The notes under the pieces: generated by a model
What the model saw: only the letters and a program-made list of their open reading frames with translations
Told to the model about the DNA's origin: nothing
Database searches by the model: none
Shown here: in pieces, positions 5,541 to 6,843 of the stretch
Layout: each line of letters begins with the position of its first letter
How positions within the stretch are numbered: position 1 is the first letter of the stretch
Position numbers and translations under genes: made by a program
Assembly (NCBI GenBank): GCA_963169155.1
Contig: CAUJGI010000084.1
Coordinates: forward strand, 1-6,843
From: Chloroflexota bacterium
GTDB lineage: Bacteria > Chloroflexota > Anaerolineae > Promineifilales > Promineifilaceae
DNA: 6,843 bases
Direction: 5' to 3'

Positions 5541-6843
5541 ATGCCGCTGCCCCGTGCTGTGCGCCGCTGGCTCCTGCTGGGCGGCATTTTGCTGTTGTTC
5601 CTCTGCCTGGGCGGTCTGGCCTACCTCATCACCCGCTACCCGATTTTGAGCAGCACGGCCGTTTCCGCCCCACCCATCACCTGGACCCGCCTGCCTACCC
5701 CGACCGTCATCCAGCCCAACTTCACCAGCTACAGCCACGCAGCCCCACTCAACGACCTGGCCCGGCGCGACGGCCTGCTCTGGGCCGCCAGCGACGGCGG
5801 TCTGTTGGTTTGGGACGAGCGCACGGGCGACGTAGCCAAATTCACCAGTGAGCACGGCCTGGCAGAAAACCGCACCACCAGCGTGGCCGTCGGTCTCGAC
5901 GGCTCCATCTGGGTCGGCACGGCCTCGGCGGGCGTCAGCCGGTACGATGGTACGGCGTGGCAAACCTTTACCAGCGCCGACGGCCTGCCGGGCGACAGCG
6001 TGCGCGACCTGGCCGTAGGGGCCGACGGCACCGTCTGGGCCGCCACGGCCGATGGCATTGGCCGTTACGACGGCCGTCGCTGGTTCAGCTACAACCGCAG
6101 CCGCACCCTCTTGCAGCTGCCCAGCAACAACGTCACCAGCCTGGCCCTGGCCCCCGACGGCCTTACGATTTATGCCGGAACCACCGAGGGCGTGGTGCGG
6201 TTTAACGGCCGTTCCTGGGACAGCCTGGCGCAGATCGGCAGTGAAGCGATCAACACCGTGCAGGATGTAGCCGTGACGCCCGACGGCCGTCTCTGGGCTG
6301 CCACCCAGGCGGGGCTCACAATGTACGATGGCAGCGGCTGGCAGCTCTTAACCAGCGCCGACGGCCTGGCCAGCGAAGACGTCCGCCGCGTCGCCGCCAA
6401 CGCCGACGGGTCCGTCTGGCTGAGCTACGGCGACCAGGGGCTGGGCTTGACCCGGTTTGACTTGAGCAGCGGCATTCCGGCAGCCACGGCCGTTGCCCCA
6501 CCCCACGAGCAAATCAGCGCCATCTTGCCCACTGCCGACGCGCTCTGGCTGGGCAGCCGGGAGGGTCTGCTGCGGCAAGACAGTTCCGGCAGCTGGCAAA
6601 GCTTCACCCCGCCCAACGACATTCCCGCCAACGACCTCATCGACCTGCTGGTGGCGGATGGGCAGCCGTGGCTGGCTACCGCTGCGGGCGTCAGCCGCCT
6701 CAGACCCACCGGCTGGGAAGTGGTGGATGAACTGCCGGAAACGGCCGTTTCCAGCCTCACCCTCGATAATTTAGGCCAGCCCTGGGTCACTTTTGCCAGC
6801 GTGGGACAGGGCGCTGCCTTATACGACACCACCAGCGCCAGCT
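5541..6843 (+). CDS. Membrane-anchored Reg_prop-type beta-propeller protein (3' partial)
   Basis: The frame opens with ATG at 5541 and has no stop before the right edge, giving 434 codons so far. Residues 10-30 are a strongly hydrophobic segment after 'MPLPRAVRR', so the protein is anchored with its bulk outside. From about residue 60 the sequence is a series of repeats of the 'two-component regulator propeller' kind: 'tsadGLpgdsVrdlavgaDGtvWaaT.dGi.ryDG..W'. The conserved Trp (or Tyr) of each repeat falls at residues 81, 124, 166, 211, 252, 293, 336, 377 and 415, a spacing of 38-45. Such propellers are sensor domains of hybrid histidine kinases or stand-alone extracellular proteins; the unseen C-terminus decides which. 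No Shine-Dalgarno is apparent, and the start lies 3 bases after the DUF3592 stop, so translation is probably coupled. It has six ACGGCCGT palindromes, the highest density in the window. Confidence 0.88.
   Translation, partial: MPLPRAVRRWLLLGGILLLFLCLGGLAYLITRYPILSSTAVSAPPITWTRLPTPTVIQPNFTSYSHAAPLNDLARRDGLLWAASDGGLLVWDERTGDVAKFTSEHGLAENRTTSVAVGLDGSIWVGTASAGVSRYDGTAWQTFTSADGLPGDSVRDLAVGADGTVWAATADGIGRYDGRRWFSYNRSRTLLQLPSNNVTSLALAPDGLTIYAGTTEGVVRFNGRSWDSLAQIGSEAINTVQDVAVTPDGRLWAATQAGLTMYDGSGWQLLTSADGLASEDVRRVAANADGSVWLSYGDQGLGLTRFDLSSGIPAATAVAPPHEQISAILPTADALWLGSREGLLRQDSSGSWQSFTPPNDIPANDLIDLLVADGQPWLATAAGVSRLRPTGWEVVDELPETAVSSLTLDNLGQPWVTFASVGQGAALYDTTSAS
5970..6368 (+). repeat. 18-base direct repeat within propeller blades
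   Basis: The same 18 bases, encoding T-S-A-D-G-L, occur at 5970-5987 and 6351-6368, 381 bases apart. This is nucleotide identity between two propeller repeats, consistent with recent duplication or gene conversion among blades. Confidence 0.7.

Larger units (their letters stand above)
154..6748. repeat. Iterated palindrome ACGGCCGT, 19 copies
   Basis: Exact copies start at 154, 578, 623, 1091, 1514, 1552, 1984, 2654, 3609, 3720, 4159, 4357, 5256, 5655, 6070, 6205, 6283, 6486 and 6741. Three near-copies (ACGGCCGC) start at 665, 746 and 923. Eighteen exact copies are in genes and one (3609) is intergenic. In genes the octamer is read as T-A-V ten times, N/D-G-R six times and R-P twice, so no protein motif explains it. 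Independent base composition predicts about 0.1-0.2 copies. Confidence 0.9.

Noticed and set aside
4902..5963. 353-codon open frame on the minus strand
   Set aside because: It lies opposite two well-supported genes, reads as low-complexity Gly/Ala/Gln-rich sequence without family features, and arises from the GC-rich codon use of the + strand.
154..6748. ACGGCCGT copies as a CRISPR array or transposon ends
   Set aside because: The copies are irregularly spaced, only 8 bases long, and lie mostly inside intact genes, so neither an array nor terminal repeats fits.

Overview
The window is a stretch of bacterial chromosome, GC-rich in its genes (by eye about 55-65 %) and distinctly AT-richer between 1674 and 2626. 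It holds seven protein genes and no rRNA, tRNA, CRISPR array or transposase. The gene mix (a DinB-like/ankyrin fusion, PPK2, a sorbosone-dehydrogenase-type propeller, DUF3592 and a 'two-component regulator propeller' protein) resembles uncultured Chloroflexota of the Anaerolineae type. That placement is an inference from gene content and style, not from a marker gene.

Layout: (1) 2-1264 (+), the 3' part of a gene for a DinB-like four-helix domain followed by ankyrin repeats; its start lies left of the window. Its end overlaps (2) 1254-1673 (+), a small VOC-superfamily (glyoxalase/dioxygenase fold) protein with its own strong Shine-Dalgarno. A cluster of inverted repeats follows, ending in a bidirectional terminator at 1778-1820 shared with the convergent gene (3) 1839-2303 (-), a degenerate universal-stress-protein-like polypeptide. 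A 323-base AT-rich region separates gene 3 from the divergent gene (4) 2627-3493 (+), a class I polyphosphate kinase 2. A 46-base near-perfect hairpin lies between PPK2 and the next gene.

(5) 3663-4832 (+) encodes a membrane-anchored beta-propeller of the PQQ-dependent sugar/sorbosone dehydrogenase family. After a spacer with a perfect 11-bp inverted repeat come (6) 4956-5537 (+), a three-TM DUF3592 protein, and, 3 bases after its stop, (7) 5541 to beyond the right edge (+), a membrane-anchored protein built of about 42-residue propeller repeats (Reg_prop type). Genes 6 and 7 look like one transcription unit.

The most striking signal is not a gene. The 8-base palindrome ACGGCCGT occurs 19 times in 6.8 kb, where about 0.1-0.2 copies would be expected from base composition. 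It is found in all seven genes, on all three codon phases (encoding T-A-V, N/D-G-R or R-P), and once between genes. This behaves like the HIP1 palindrome of cyanobacteria, but with a different core sequence, and suggests selection or biased repair/methylation acting on the DNA itself rather than on the proteins.
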